NCBI RefSeq assembly: GCF_900113005.1
Contig: NZ_FONW01000002.1
Span: 248,001-312,000 of the forward strand
Reading direction: 5' to 3'
Source: Sunxiuqinia elliptica
GTDB taxonomy: Bacteria > Bacteroidota > Bacteroidia > Bacteroidales > Prolixibacteraceae
DNA length: 64,000 nt
Part shown: positions 27,550 to 37,282 of the stretch, one piece after another
Numbering within the stretch: the stretch's first letter is position 1
How the letters are laid out: every line of letters begins with the position of its first letter
Made by a program: the position numbers and the translations under genes
Notes under the pieces: model-generated
Told to the model about the DNA's origin: nothing
Database searches by the model: none
Seen by the model: only the letters and a program-made list of their open reading frames with translations

Positions 27550-28764
27550 ATGGATAGATGTTCTTTTTGCGGAAAAGAGAAGAAGGATACCAACCTGTTG
27601 ATCGCTGGTATGGATGGTCACATTTGCGACCACTGTATTGAGCAAGCTTATGCCATTGTTGAGGAAGAATTCAAAAAAGACAGTGAGTTTGATCTCAATG
27701 GCTTGAAGCTTTTGAAACCAAAAGAAATTAAAGAGTTCTTGGATCAATATGTTATCGGTCAGGATCAGGCAAAACGTATCCTTTCGGTAGCGGTGTATAA
27801 CCACTATAAACGCTTGACGCAAAAAGTCAGCAGTGATGAAACCGAAATCGAGAAGTCAAATATCATCTTGGTTGGACAAACTGGTACCGGAAAAACTTTG
27901 TTGGCGCGGACCATTGCTAAAATGTTGCATGTTCCGTTTACCATTGTTGATGCCACGGTTCTTACCGAAGCTGGTTATGTGGGAGAAGACATTGAGAGTT
28001 TGTTAACTCGCTTGCTGCAAGCTGCCGATTACAATGTTGAAGCAGCTGAGCGTGGTATTGTTTTCATCGATGAGCTGGATAAGATTGCCCGCAAGGGAGA
28101 TAATCCTTCGATTACTCGAGATGTTTCTGGAGAAGGCGTTCAGCAAGGTCTATTGAAGTTGCTGGAAGGAGCTGTTGTGAATGTTCCTCCTCAAGGAGGG
28201 CGTAAGCATCCGGAACAAAAGATGATTCCGGTAAATACGAAGAACATTCTTTTTGTGTGTGGTGGTGCTTTTGATGGTATTGAGAAAAAAATCTCAAAGC
28301 GTTTGAATACAGCAGTTGTTGGTTTTGGAGCACAAAAACAAATCGATAACCTGGACCGTGAGAATATGCTGCAGTACATTTCTCCACAAGATTTAAAAAG
28401 CTTTGGATTGATCCCTGAAATCATTGGACGATTGCCGGTATTGGCCTACTTGGAACCACTGGATCGTCAGGCATTGAGAAACATTCTTACTGAGCCTAGA
28501 AACTCAATTATTAAGCAATACATTAAGCTGTTTAAGTTGGATGATATTGAGTTGAGCTTCGATGATGACGCCTTGGAATTTATTGTAGATAAGGCTGTGG
28601 AATTCAAACTAGGAGCAAGGGGGTTGAGATCGATCTGCGAAAGTATCATGATTGATGCCATGTTTGACAGTCCATCGGACGGAATTAAAGAGCTTGTGAT
28701 TACGCGCGATTATGCAACGCAAAAGATTGATCCAAGTAGCACACAACGATTAAAAGCAAGTTAA
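27550..28764 (+). CDS. clpX: ClpXP unfoldase subunit ClpX
   Basis: A 404-residue AAA+ protein. The N-terminal zinc domain has CSFCGKEKK and CDHC. Walker A is [11 protein letters not shown], Walker B is [13 protein letters not shown], and the substrate pore loop [10 protein letters not shown] is present. The R-finger region [11 protein letters not shown] is close to canonical (here [11 protein letters not shown]). ClpX unfolds tagged proteins into ClpP. A hairpin terminator follows closely. Confidence 0.98.
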   Translation: MDRCSFCGKEKKDTNLLIAGMDGHICDHCIEQAYAIVEEEFKKDSEFDLNGLKLLKPKEIKEFLDQYVIGQDQAKRILSVAVYNHYKRLTQKVSSDETEIEKSNIILVGQTGTGKTLLARTIAKMLHVPFTIVDATVLTEAGYVGEDIESLLTRLLQAADYNVEAAERGIVFIDELDKIARKGDNPSITRDVSGEGVQQGLLKLLEGAVVNVPPQGGRKHPEQKMIPVNTKNILFVCGGAFDGIEKKISKRLNTAVVGFGAQKQIDNLDRENMLQYISPQDLKSFGLIPEIIGRLPVLAYLEPLDRQALRNILTEPRNSIIKQYIKLFKLDDIELSFDDDALEFIVDKAVEFKLGARGLRSICESIMIDAMFDSPSDGIKELVITRDYATQKIDPSSTQRLKAS

Positions 28765-28773
28765 AATAAAACC

Positions 28774-28801
28774 AAAGCCGGACTATAATCCGGCTTTTTT
28801 G
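28774..28801 (+). terminator. Terminator after clpX
   Basis: AAAGCCGGA (28774-28782) pairs with TCCGGCTTT (28789-28797) around a CTATAA loop, followed by Ts. It ends 26 bases before the next ORF. Confidence 0.85.
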
Positions 28802-28822
28802 TCTTACTTTTCCAGTACTGGT

Positions 28823-29443
28823 ATGATCCGATTCAAAAATGTTTCACTCAAATTGGGTGGAAAACAATTGTTGAAAACGTTTAACCTCCGGATTAACAGG
28901 GGAGACAAAGTGTTGTTGGCAGCTCAGTCCGGCAGCGGAAAAACCAGTTTACTACGTTTATTATTAGGATTTATTGACCCGGACGAGGGAAGAATCTTTT
29001 GGGGAAAGAAAGAGATAACTCCTGAGACCATTCGAAAAATTCGTACCCAAATTGCTTATTTGAGCCAGGATGTCGACTTTCCAAATGGAAAAGTGAAGGA
29101 CGTTTTTCAAGAGATTTTTGAATTTGATAGGAACAGACATCTGAATTACCGTCCCGAAATGCTTGTTGAAAAGCTACAGGAATTTGATCTGTCGGAGGGG
29201 TTGTTGGAAAAAAATACCAGTATGATTTCTGGTGGCGAACGCCAACGCTTGGGGTGGATTCTTATTCAGCTGCTCGACCGCCCTCTACTACTTCTGGATG
29301 AACCAACTTCGGCAATGGACGAGAAACAAAAGCAACGTTTTATCGATTACATTGCTAAGACTAAGAAAACAGTTATTTGTGTCAGTCATGATTCGGACTG
29401 GCAACTCCCTGAAATGAAAGTTATCACTACCTTGTTGTCATGA
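28823..29443 (+). CDS. fetA: ABC transporter ATPase, FetA/YbbL-like
   Basis: A 206-residue ABC ATPase. Walker A AQSGSGKTSLLR, Q-loop YLSQDVDF, signature SGGERQRLGWI, Walker B LLLLDEPTSAMD and the VSHDSDW switch are intact. FetA/FetB is a two-subunit system linked to iron export in E. coli; substrate here is inferred only from the partner gene. The ATG at 28823 (MIRFKNVSLK) is chosen over a TTG at 28799 that lies inside the upstream terminator. It overlaps the permease gene by four bases (ATGA), so the two are translationally coupled. Confidence 0.85.
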   Translation: MIRFKNVSLKLGGKQLLKTFNLRINRGDKVLLAAQSGSGKTSLLRLLLGFIDPDEGRIFWGKKEITPETIRKIRTQIAYLSQDVDFPNGKVKDVFQEIFEFDRNRHLNYRPEMLVEKLQEFDLSEGLLEKNTSMISGGERQRLGWILIQLLDRPLLLLDEPTSAMDEKQKQRFIDYIAKTKKTVICVSHDSDWQLPEMKVITTLLS

Positions 29444-30225
29444 ATGCCGTAAATATACCGGTAAGTGGTTTGGTCTTTGGGCTGCTGATGGTCTTGCCTA
29501 CTTTGCTGCTGGTTGCTTATTTTCGCTTAGGCTTTGGCAAGCAGCTTTTAGTGGCTGTTGTACGTATGTTGCTTCAGTTAGGCTTGGTTGCTTTTTATTT
29601 GAAATACATTTTTTTATTGGATAACCTTTGGGTGAATTTGGTATACGTTTTCCTGATGGTATTCTTTGCCGCTGTTGCCGGTATTAAGAATGCTTCACTA
29701 CGATTAAAAAAGCTCTTAGTCCCAACCTTTTTGGCAATGCTTTTTCCTACGCTAATCACCTTGCTTTTTTTTAATGGGGCGATTATTCAAATTACACCAG
29801 TATGGAAGGCTGAAATCTTAATTCCTATAGCTGGCTTAATGCTTGGTAATACATTGAAATCAAATATCGTTGCACTAAAAACTTTTTTCATGCTAGCCCG
29901 TAAAGAGCAGAAGATATATTTATTTTTATTGGGAAATGGGGCTAGTAAGAAAGAAGCTGCCCGTCCTTTCCTGAAAGAAGCTATTCGGACTGCTATGGCA
30001 CCCAATCTGGCAACGATGGCAACCATTGGTCTGGTTTCTCTGCCTGGTGTTATGACGGGGCAAATCTTGGGAGGTTCTGATCCGGTTTTGGCTGTGAAGT
30101 ATCAAATCATGGTGATGTTGGCTATTTTCTTCAATAGTTTGCTCAGTAATATTCTTCAGTTGCTTTTTGTGCTCAGGCAAGGTTTTGATGAAAGAGACCA
30201 GCTGATCCCCGAGATTGAAAATTGA
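29440..30225 (+). CDS. fetB: ABC transporter permease, FetB family (UPF0014)
   Basis: A 261-residue membrane protein with about seven hydrophobic segments. GFGKQLLVAVVRMLLQLGLVA is near the start, IAGLMLGNTLKSNIVAL is in the middle, and TMATIGLVSLPGVMTGQILGGSDP is the most conserved block of the FetB family. It overlaps fetA by four bases. A role in metal (iron) efflux is known for the E. coli pair; here it is inference. Confidence 0.87.
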   Translation: MNAVNIPVSGLVFGLLMVLPTLLLVAYFRLGFGKQLLVAVVRMLLQLGLVAFYLKYIFLLDNLWVNLVYVFLMVFFAAVAGIKNASLRLKKLLVPTFLAMLFPTLITLLFFNGAIIQITPVWKAEILIPIAGLMLGNTLKSNIVALKTFFMLARKEQKIYLFLLGNGASKKEAARPFLKEAIRTAMAPNLATMATIGLVSLPGVMTGQILGGSDPVLAVKYQIMVMLAIFFNSLLSNILQLLFVLRQGFDERDQLIPEIEN

Positions 30226-30354
30226 TCAGTTGAGAGCTTCCGCCTGATCTTTGGCAATTAACAATCATTAAGAAGGGCTTTTCTTGTCTCCTTAAACCAT
30301 TGTTGGAAGCTGCTGTTTTACAATCAGAATTAGTAATCAAAATGATTTGAAGAG

Positions 30355-31365
30355 ATGATTTGGAAGCAGCTAATCGCAATATTACTTGTAGCCTTTACAG
30401 GCTTGTCAGGAATAGCTCAGGAACATGAGCTAAAGCCCTTGGGACTTAATCTTGAAAATTACGACTATCCATTCGATGTAAACTATTTTGAGCTAGAGTC
30501 GCATAATGGTACTTATCAGATGGCATACATGGATGTTCGGCCTGCTCATGACAATGGACAGACGATTGTCTTGTTGCACGGGAAGAATTTTAACGGTGCT
30601 TATTGGGAAGAGACGGCACAACGCCTTGTTGCCGAGGAAGGATTTCGGGTGATTATTCCTGACCAAATTGGCTTTGGAAAATCAACCAAACCTGATTCTT
30701 ATCCTTATACTTTTCAGCAGTTGGCAATGAACACAAAGGCTTTGTTGGATACGTTAGAAATAGAACGGGCAAGTATCTTAGGGCATTCAATGGGAGGCAT
30801 GTTAGCTAGCCGGTTTGCCTTGATGTTTCCTGAACTAACGAGTCGCTTGATTCTGGTCAATCCAATTGGTTTGGAAGATTGGAAGTTGAAAGTGCCTTAT
30901 CAGCCAGTGGAGTGGTGGTACGAGTTCGAGTTAAAGAAAGATTACGAAGCGATTCGGCAGTATCAGTTGAAGAGCTATTACGATAATAAATGGCGATCGG
31001 AGTATGATCAGTGGGTGAACTTATTGGCTGGCTGGACCTTGAGTATTGACTACCCCAAAATAGCATGGAATGCTGCTTTGACCTATGATATGATTTTTAC
31101 GCAGCCTGTGTGCTATGAATTTGAAAACATACAGGTCCCTACTTTACTAATTATTGGGCAACGTGACCGGACGGCTTTGGGAAAGCCATTGGTTGATGAA
31201 AAGACCCGGGAAACCATGGGATTGTATCCCGAGTTAGGCCGTTTAACACATCAGAAGATTCCGAATAGTCAGTTGGTTGAGTTGGATGATGTTGGTCATC
31301 TTCCCCATATTGAGGCCTTTGGTCGCTTTATCGATCCGCTAATCAAATTTTTGAAGGAAGATTAA
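30355..31365 (+). CDS. Secreted alpha/beta hydrolase
   Basis: A 336-residue protein with a signal peptide (MIWKQLIAILLVAFTGLSGIAQ). The alpha/beta hydrolase core has the oxyanion region LLHGKNFNG, the nucleophile elbow GHSMGG with S145, a late acid in IGQRDRTALGK, and the catalytic histidine in DVGHLPHIEA. Substrate is unknown; it could be an esterase or a C-C hydrolase of the periplasm. Its stop is one base from the stop of convergent rmuC. Confidence 0.85.
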   Translation: MIWKQLIAILLVAFTGLSGIAQEHELKPLGLNLENYDYPFDVNYFELESHNGTYQMAYMDVRPAHDNGQTIVLLHGKNFNGAYWEETAQRLVAEEGFRVIIPDQIGFGKSTKPDSYPYTFQQLAMNTKALLDTLEIERASILGHSMGGMLASRFALMFPELTSRLILVNPIGLEDWKLKVPYQPVEWWYEFELKKDYEAIRQYQLKSYYDNKWRSEYDQWVNLLAGWTLSIDYPKIAWNAALTYDMIFTQPVCYEFENIQVPTLLIIGQRDRTALGKPLVDEKTRETMGLYPELGRLTHQKIPNSQLVELDDVGHLPHIEAFGRFIDPLIKFLKED

Positions 31366-31366
31366 G

Positions 31367-32680
31367 CTATTCGTCTAAATATTTTTGTGGTAACTCCTTG
31401 CTGGCCTTGGCTCCTAGCTCGCGCAGTTTTTCTGCTGAACGTACCAGGTTGCCTCGCCCATCATTGAGCTTATTCATGGCTAAGTCGTAATTTTTACGCA
31501 TCTGTTCCATGTTGTTGCCAATTTTCTCGAGGTCACCAATAAAGCTGACAAACTTATCGTAGAGGGCTCCTCCCTGACGCGCAATCTCGATCGCATTGCG
31601 GGTTTGGTTTTCCTGCTGCCAGATAGAGGCAATGGTGCGTAAGGTGGCCAAAAGTGTTGATGGGCTCACGATGACGACCTTGTTGTCCCATGCGTAAGAA
31701 AAGAGATCTTGATCAGCTTCGATAGCAACACTAAAGGAAGACTCAATGGGTACAAAAAGCAAAACAAAATCGGGACTGTTTATCCCTTGTGCCGTTTGAT
31801 AGTGTTTGTCGCTAAGTAGTTTAATGTGGCTTTTGATACTGACCAAGTGGTCTTTGATGTGTTTTACACGTTCGTTATCGTCCGTTGCATTTACCCATCG
31901 CTCGTAGGCAACTAAAGACACTTTGGAGTCAACAATGATGTGTTTTTGTTCAGGCAAGTGAATGACGATATCAGGTTGCAGGCGAGAGCCGTTTTCACCA
32001 ACAACGCTAAATTGTTTTTCATATTCTCGCCCTTCGGCAAGGCCTGACCGTTCAAGAATACGCTCAAGGATAACTTCGCCCCAATTACCTTGTTTCTTAA
32101 CATCCCCTTTTAAGGCCTTTGTTAGGTTACTGGCTTCATCACTGATTTTTAGGTTGAGGTCATGCAACTTTTTTAGTTCGGCTTTCAAGTCGGTTTGGTC
32201 CTTCAGGCCTTTCTCATAGGTGTCTTCAACTTTCTTTTCAAATAGCTGAATTTTTTCCCTAAGTGGTGTCAGAATTTCACTGATGTTTTTCTGGTTGGTT
32301 TGAGTAAATTCCAGTGAGTTTTGTTTCAGTATTTTATGGGCAACATTCTCAAATTCCGTTGTGAATTTCTTTTGCAAATCTTCCATTTCTTGCTTCTGAG
32401 AAGTCAGTTTCTCCCTGAGGTTGGCAAACTCTACTTCAGCTTTAGCTAGTCTCTGAGTCTGTTGGTCGTTCTCGCTTTCTTTTGCTTGTAGCTTTTCCGA
32501 TAGTCTTTCTTTGTCATCCTGTAAATAGGTAACACGCTCTTCGAGTTGAGCTTTATTTTTTTCAAACTCATTTTTGGCAAGTAATAGCTCATTTTCTGAG
32601 TTTTTCGATTTCAATTTCGATTGCAGAAAAGCAAGGGCAAAACCAATAAGCAGCCCAGCAACGAGATAGATGATTTCCAT
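31367..32680 (-). CDS. rmuC: DNA recombination protein RmuC
   Basis: A 437-residue protein. A single N-terminal membrane helix (about 3-20) is followed by a coiled coil (about 25-125) and the RmuC domain, with KGDVKKQGNWGEVILERILE, DIVIHLPEQKHIIVDSKVSL and DFVLLFVPIESSF. The conserved D..VDSK elements suggest a PD-(D/E)XK-like nuclease fold. RmuC limits inversions at short inverted repeats. Monocistronic. Confidence 0.93.
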   Translation of the reverse strand: MEIIYLVAGLLIGFALAFLQSKLKSKNSENELLLAKNEFEKNKAQLEERVTYLQDDKERLSEKLQAKESENDQQTQRLAKAEVEFANLREKLTSQKQEMEDLQKKFTTEFENVAHKILKQNSLEFTQTNQKNISEILTPLREKIQLFEKKVEDTYEKGLKDQTDLKAELKKLHDLNLKISDEASNLTKALKGDVKKQGNWGEVILERILERSGLAEGREYEKQFSVVGENGSRLQPDIVIHLPEQKHIIVDSKVSLVAYERWVNATDDNERVKHIKDHLVSIKSHIKLLSDKHYQTAQGINSPDFVLLFVPIESSFSVAIEADQDLFSYAWDNKVVIVSPSTLLATLRTIASIWQQENQTRNAIEIARQGGALYDKFVSFIGDLEKIGNNMEQMRKNYDLAMNKLNDGRGNLVRSAEKLRELGAKASKELPQKYLDE

Positions 32681-32829
32681 GTTAACCAGATTTGACCGAT
32701 AAAAGTACGAAGAAGAATGTAAAGCAGAAAGAGGCTCTTTTCGAAAATCAGCTTAAACTTTTAGAGATTGATTTGAGCGCGAATGAGTTTTTCCTATTTT
32801 AGCCTTTCAAAATAAAAACTTGATTTTTT

Positions 32830-33492
32830 ATGGATGTTAAAATTGAATCCAGTTGGAAAGAAGTACTAGCCGATGAGTTTAATAAAGAATATTTTGAGTC
32901 GCTAACTGAGTTTGTTCATCAGGAATATCGGACTCAAAAAATATATCCGCCGGCTAAGTTGATTTTCAATGCTTTTGATCAATGTCCATTTGATCAGGTT
33001 AAAGTTGTTATTCTGGGACAGGATCCTTACCACGGTCCAGGACAGGCTCATGGTTTGTGCTTTTCGGTGAATGACGATATCCGTTTTCCACCGAGCTTAC
33101 GCAATATTTTTAAAGAGCTGCAGCAAGATGTCGGGAAGGAAGTTCCAACAACGGGAAACCTCACCAGCTGGGCACAGCAAGGCGTGTTGCTTTTGAATGC
33201 TACCTTAACCGTTCGAGCTGCACAGGCCGGATCTCATCAGAAAAAGGGGTGGGAGACATTTACTGATGCCGTTATTGATAAAGTCAATCAACTGAAAGAA
33301 AATGTGGTGTTTATTTTGTGGGGAAGTTATGCCATTCGGAAAGGGGAATTCATTGACCAGAATAAGCATTTGGTGCTGACCTCTGTGCATCCCTCACCCT
33401 TATCAGCGAGTCGTGGTTTTTTTGGGAATAATCATTTTAGCAAAACCAATAGCTTTTTGGTTGAGCATGGTTTAGAGCCTGTTCAGTGGTAA
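32830..33492 (+). CDS. ung: Uracil-DNA glycosylase, family 1
   Basis: A 220-residue DNA repair enzyme. [18 protein letters not shown] carries the catalytic aspartate and the water-activating loop, [10 protein letters not shown] is conserved, and [18 protein letters not shown] carries the catalytic histidine and the leucine loop. It removes uracil from DNA. Standard length. It converges with the hybrid response-regulator kinase gene, with an 11-base gap. Confidence 0.98.
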   Translation: MDVKIESSWKEVLADEFNKEYFESLTEFVHQEYRTQKIYPPAKLIFNAFDQCPFDQVKVVILGQDPYHGPGQAHGLCFSVNDDIRFPPSLRNIFKELQQDVGKEVPTTGNLTSWAQQGVLLLNATLTVRAAQAGSHQKKGWETFTDAVIDKVNQLKENVVFILWGSYAIRKGEFIDQNKHLVLTSVHPSPLSASRGFFGNNHFSKTNSFLVEHGLEPVQW

Positions 33493-33503
33493 GACGCGTG
33501 TGC

Positions 33504-34655
33504 TTATACCGGAATGCTAAAGAAAAATGTTGAACCTTCGCCGGGTTTTGATTGAAGCCATATTTGCCCATCGAGTGCTTCAACAAACGATTTGGCAATG
33601 GATAGGCCTAATCCGCTACCACCGTATTTTCGGGTGTTGCCTTCTTCGACCTGTCTGAAACGTTCAAAAATAACGGGATGCTTCTCTTCCGGAATCCCGA
33701 TTCCGGTATCTCTGACATGAAAGTGGAGTGTTCCGTTTTGGCGGCGAACACCATATTCAACAAATCCTTGAGAGGTGAACTTTAGTCCGTTGGAAATAAG
33801 GTTTGTTAAAATTTGGGTAAGCTTAGAGGCATCCGTTGTTAACTCGCAACAGTTTTCAGGGATTTCAAGTTGTTTTAGATGAATACGCTTGCGTTCAAAA
33901 TCTTCTTGTAAAATCGAATTGACATAGTTAAAGATGTGCTCCAGCTCCACTTCTGTTTTATTAACAAAGACCTGGTTAGCTTCAATTAAAGAGATATCAA
34001 CAATGCTGTTGATAATATGCATCAGTTGTTCGCATGAGTTTTGAATGGTCCGAACATATTTTGCTTGTTTGATTGGATCGTCGGAACGAATGAGTAGTTC
34101 GGAAAATCCAACAATTCCATTCATTGGGGTTCGAACTTCGTGGCTCATGTTCGAAAGGAAAACTGATTTAAGGTGGTCACTTTCTTCTGCTTTCTGCTTG
34201 GCAATGCGAAGTTCTTTATTTTGCTGTTTTAATGCTTCCTGAGCTTCTGCTAAGATTCTTTTTTCCTCAGCTTCATTTAAAGCCCTATCGATTGAAGAGG
34301 TAAGCCGCGCCATGCGATCTTTCAAAATGTAGTCAACTGCTCCTTGTTTTAAAAGGTCTACTGCTTTTTCTTCACCGATAGTCCCTGAGATACAAATAAA
34401 AGGAATGTCCGGACAGTGTTTTTGAGCTATCGCAAGGGCTGTAGGAGCATCAATGTCCGGAAGATTGTAGTCTGATAAAATAATGTCCAATGATTTTTTA
34501 CTCAATAAGACTTCTTCAAATGCTTGGCGGTCATCTACGCTGGTAAAATCAAGCAGATAAGCCTCTTCAAGAATGGTTCGGAGAAGCTCAACGTCCAGTT
34601 TTGAATCTTCCAGATAAAGTACCCGGAGTGCACTGTTTTGTTTCTTGGTTTCCAT
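33504..34655 (-). CDS. Response regulator-histidine kinase hybrid (REC-HisKA-HATPase)
   Basis: A 383-residue protein. The N-terminal receiver (about 10-125) has the acceptor D62 in ILSDYNLPD. A short coiled coil leads to HisKA with H172 in NMSHEVRTPMNG, then HATPase with the N-box TNLISNGLKFTS, RDTGIGIPEE and GSGLGLSIAKSF. It lacks sensor and membrane domains, so it is probably fed phosphate by, or integrated with, the upstream genes. It is the third gene of a leftward cluster of HK, RR and hybrid, 10 bases after the RR. Confidence 0.93.
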   Translation of the reverse strand: METKKQNSALRVLYLEDSKLDVELLRTILEEAYLLDFTSVDDRQAFEEVLLSKKSLDIILSDYNLPDIDAPTALAIAQKHCPDIPFICISGTIGEEKAVDLLKQGAVDYILKDRMARLTSSIDRALNEAEEKRILAEAQEALKQQNKELRIAKQKAEESDHLKSVFLSNMSHEVRTPMNGIVGFSELLIRSDDPIKQAKYVRTIQNSCEQLMHIINSIVDISLIEANQVFVNKTEVELEHIFNYVNSILQEDFERKRIHLKQLEIPENCCELTTDASKLTQILTNLISNGLKFTSQGFVEYGVRRQNGTLHFHVRDTGIGIPEEKHPVIFERFRQVEEGNTRKYGGSGLGLSIAKSFVEALDGQIWLQSKPGEGSTFFFSIPV

Positions 34656-34665
34656 TAATTGTTGG

Positions 34666-35094
34666 TTACGGATGTTTGTTAATTAATCCCCAAAATAATC
34701 CCAGTTGTTTGATTGCTCCAACAAACTCATTCAAATCAACTGGTTTAACTACGTAGGCATTGACACCGAGGTCATAACTACGTATTAGATCTTCTTCCTC
34801 TTGAGAGGAGGTTAGCATAACAACCGGAAGGCGCTTAAGTTCGGGAGATTGACGAATAACTGCCAATGTTTCAAGGCCATCCATTTTTGGCATATGCAGA
34901 TCGAGCAGAAGCACGGCCGGTAGGCCCGGAGTTCGGTCGCTGTATTGGCCTTTTTGCTCTAGGTATTCCAGAGCTTCAGCACCGTCTTTTACCCTGACGA
35001 GGGCATTTAAGAGATTGTTTTCTCGGAGTGCCTCCATGGTTAAGGCAGCATCCTTCGGATCATCTTCCGCAAGTAGTATGGTTTTTAGTTCCAT
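34666..35094 (-). CDS. Stand-alone response regulator (Rcp1-like)
   Basis: A 142-residue receiver domain without an output domain. AEDDPKDAALTMEAL carries the acidic pair, VLLLDLHMPKMDGL the acceptor D65, MLTSSQEEEDLI the conserved threonine/serine, and VVKPVDL the lysine. The longer loop at 50-58 fits Rcp1-type regulators that partner phytochrome-like kinases. It is 6 bases after the membrane kinase gene and 10 before the hybrid, so it probably relays phosphate between them. Confidence 0.95.
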   Translation of the reverse strand: MELKTILLAEDDPKDAALTMEALRENNLLNALVRVKDGAEALEYLEQKGQYSDRTPGLPAVLLLDLHMPKMDGLETLAVIRQSPELKRLPVVMLTSSQEEEDLIRSYDLGVNAYVVKPVDLNEFVGAIKQLGLFWGLINKHP

Positions 35095-35100
35095 GGATCT

Positions 35101-36948
35101 TTATTTATTGGTGATTTTTGGTAAGCTAAAGTAAAATGTGGCTCCTTCGCCAGCTTGGCTCTTAGCCCATATTTCTCCGTGATGACGAACGATTATTTTG
35201 CGAACAATTGCTAGTCCGATTCCAGTTCCTTCATAATCCTCAGAAGAGTGTAAGCGCTGGAATGTTTTGAATAGTTTGTGGCTGTATGCTTCATCAAAAC
35301 CGACACCATTATCTTTTACCTGAAAGATAAACTGCTTTTTCTGCTGTTGATAACTAATCTCAACTTTTGAGATTTTTTGGTTTGATGAGTATTTGATGGC
35401 ATTGCTCAAGAGGTTGATCCAAACTTGTCTCAGTAAGTTACGGTCTCCATAGACTTCAGGAAGAGCGGAGATCGTCCAATCAACTTTTTGGTCAGGGAAA
35501 GACTCTGCTGTAGTAGCTTGTACCTCTTTCACCAGTTTGCTCATGTTAATTTTGGTACGGTTCAAGTCGGAACGAATAATTCTTGAAAAGTTGAGTAAAT
35601 CCTGAATAAGCTGGTTCATCTCCTGAGTAGATTGCTTGATGTAGTTTAGGTAAACAGGTCCTTGCCCTGTTAAGTCAGCTAGGTTTTTTTTGACAAGTAA
35701 GTCGGCAAAACCGGAGATATGTCGCAGTGGAGCACGTAAATCATGCGAAACTGAATAGGTAAATGCTTCCAGTTCTTCGTTCAGAGCTTTTAATTCTAAA
35801 TTACTTTTTTGAAGTTCAGTGGTTCGTTCTGTCACTTTATGCTCAAGAGTTTTATTCAAGACATTGAGTTCTTTGATGATTTCTTTCTCGCGGTGAATTA
35901 ACCAGCTAATGATATAAGCAATACAAAAGAGAATAAATATCGTGAAGAGTAAACTAAGTCGAAACAAACGATTCATTTCCTGGAGTGCCTGGATCTTTGT
36001 GGTCGGAATATTAGCGACCAATAACCATTGACTTTCTGGAGATCCAGCTAATTCATCTTCCTGAAAAAGCTTGTTGTTTTTTAGATCAAAACCTAGTGAA
36101 AACTTCCGGAATACAATTAACCGGTCGTTATTCAAAACTTCTCCTTGAGCATTGTTTTGGAGTTGTTCCCACGCCAAAGGGTAAAAGGTGGAAAACTTTT
36201 CATTTTGATGTTCTTTAAACATGAATCCAAAAGGGACGTGTTCATCATTTGAAGTAAGCCAGTAACCTTCTTGATTTAGCAATATGATATCTCCTTCAAG
36301 GTTTGTATTTCTATTGATAAGCCACTGGAATAAGCTGTTCAGGTACTGATTAATAACTAATATACCAGCAGGGCGATCATCGGATTGATAAATTGGTTTG
36401 CAAAACCGAATGACGGCTTGATGTGGCACTTCTATCGTTCCATGTTCAACATTTAGATCAACTGGGGAAACGTAGACCTGGCCTTGCTTTAACTGCCTGG
36501 ACCGTATAAAGTAGTAGCGGTCACTTTTGTTCTGAAGTTGATCAGCATTCACCAAGTGTAAGCTATCCAGGTGCCAATTGAATCGAATTTTTTCCATGCC
36601 TTCCCAGTCCAGAAAGCGGACTTGCCGGTAGTTCCAATTTTGTTGGGCTAAGGGTTGCATCGTTCTGAGTAAGTCTTTTTGAGCTTGCAGGTCAGAAGTG
36701 CCCAGGTAATCTAGAAATGATGCATTCAATGCCAGGTAGTTCAAGTCTTTTATGGTAGATGCAAACATTGCTCGGATGAGCTCACTTTGTTGGAAAAGGT
36801 GTTCGGAAAAGGTGGTTTTGGTTGAATCCAGAATTCGGCTCTTTTCTTTTTGATAAACATAGAACGATAAACTTCCAATTAAAATTAGAAGGAAGGAAAA
36901 AATCGGAATGAATACAGCTAAAAATGTTCTTTTGAAAAGTAATTTCAT
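35101..36948 (-). CDS. Membrane sensor histidine kinase with double Cache-type periplasmic domain
   Basis: A 615-residue kinase. Membrane helix 1 is at about 9-31 and helix 2 at about 331-351. The intervening 300 residues contain YYFIRSRQLKQGQVYVSPVDLNVEHG and HQAVIRFCKPIYQ, typical of dCache sensors that bind small ligands. Coiled coil follows, then HisKA with H402 in SVSHDLRAPLRH and HATPase with GTGIGLAIVRKI. The HisKA type (phytochrome-like) suits the Rcp1-like RR just downstream. It is the first gene of a three-gene signalling cluster. The ligand is unknown. Confidence 0.92.
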   Translation of the reverse strand: MKLLFKRTFLAVFIPIFSFLLILIGSLSFYVYQKEKSRILDSTKTTFSEHLFQQSELIRAMFASTIKDLNYLALNASFLDYLGTSDLQAQKDLLRTMQPLAQQNWNYRQVRFLDWEGMEKIRFNWHLDSLHLVNADQLQNKSDRYYFIRSRQLKQGQVYVSPVDLNVEHGTIEVPHQAVIRFCKPIYQSDDRPAGILVINQYLNSLFQWLINRNTNLEGDIILLNQEGYWLTSNDEHVPFGFMFKEHQNEKFSTFYPLAWEQLQNNAQGEVLNNDRLIVFRKFSLGFDLKNNKLFQEDELAGSPESQWLLVANIPTTKIQALQEMNRLFRLSLLFTIFILFCIAYIISWLIHREKEIIKELNVLNKTLEHKVTERTTELQKSNLELKALNEELEAFTYSVSHDLRAPLRHISGFADLLVKKNLADLTGQGPVYLNYIKQSTQEMNQLIQDLLNFSRIIRSDLNRTKINMSKLVKEVQATTAESFPDQKVDWTISALPEVYGDRNLLRQVWINLLSNAIKYSSNQKISKVEISYQQQKKQFIFQVKDNGVGFDEAYSHKLFKTFQRLHSSEDYEGTGIGLAIVRKIIVRHHGEIWAKSQAGEGATFYFSLPKITNK

Positions 36949-37282
36949 CAGTTCCTGTTTGTTAGTGAAAAATGCTGTTACCGTTCGCCTAACACCTTTT
37001 TAGCAAAAAAAGAACCTTCATCTTCTACTGAGGTAATACAGATTTCCCATAAAAATAATAAAAAAGACTATTAAATCTTAATTTTGAAAGATGTTATTTG
37101 ACAATAAAATCAAAAAGTGAAATAAAGTAAGTTCGAAGATAGAGCTGGAGAGATTAATTGGAGGGGTTTACAGTCGGTTGATAATTAACTTGTCAGCTTA
37201 TTTGTAGTAGTGTAAAAGCAAAAGAAAAAGCCGCCTGCAAACATTTTGCAAACGGCTTTATTTACAGAGAAAATATTTTTAT
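36949..37282. other. Intergenic stretch upstream of signalling cluster and after KAS III gene
   Basis: This 334-base region lies between the KAS III stop and the sensor kinase start, both leftward. It carries the hairpin at 37227-37259 but no gene I can support. The remaining 280 bases are A/T-rich and show no clear TAnnTTTG box on the minus strand. Confidence 0.5.
37227..37259 (-). terminator. Terminator of KAS III/lpxH transcript
   Basis: AAAGCCGCCTGCAAA (37227-37241) pairs with TTTGCAAACGGCTTT (37245-37259) with two central mismatches. On the minus strand a T-rich run follows. Confidence 0.75.
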
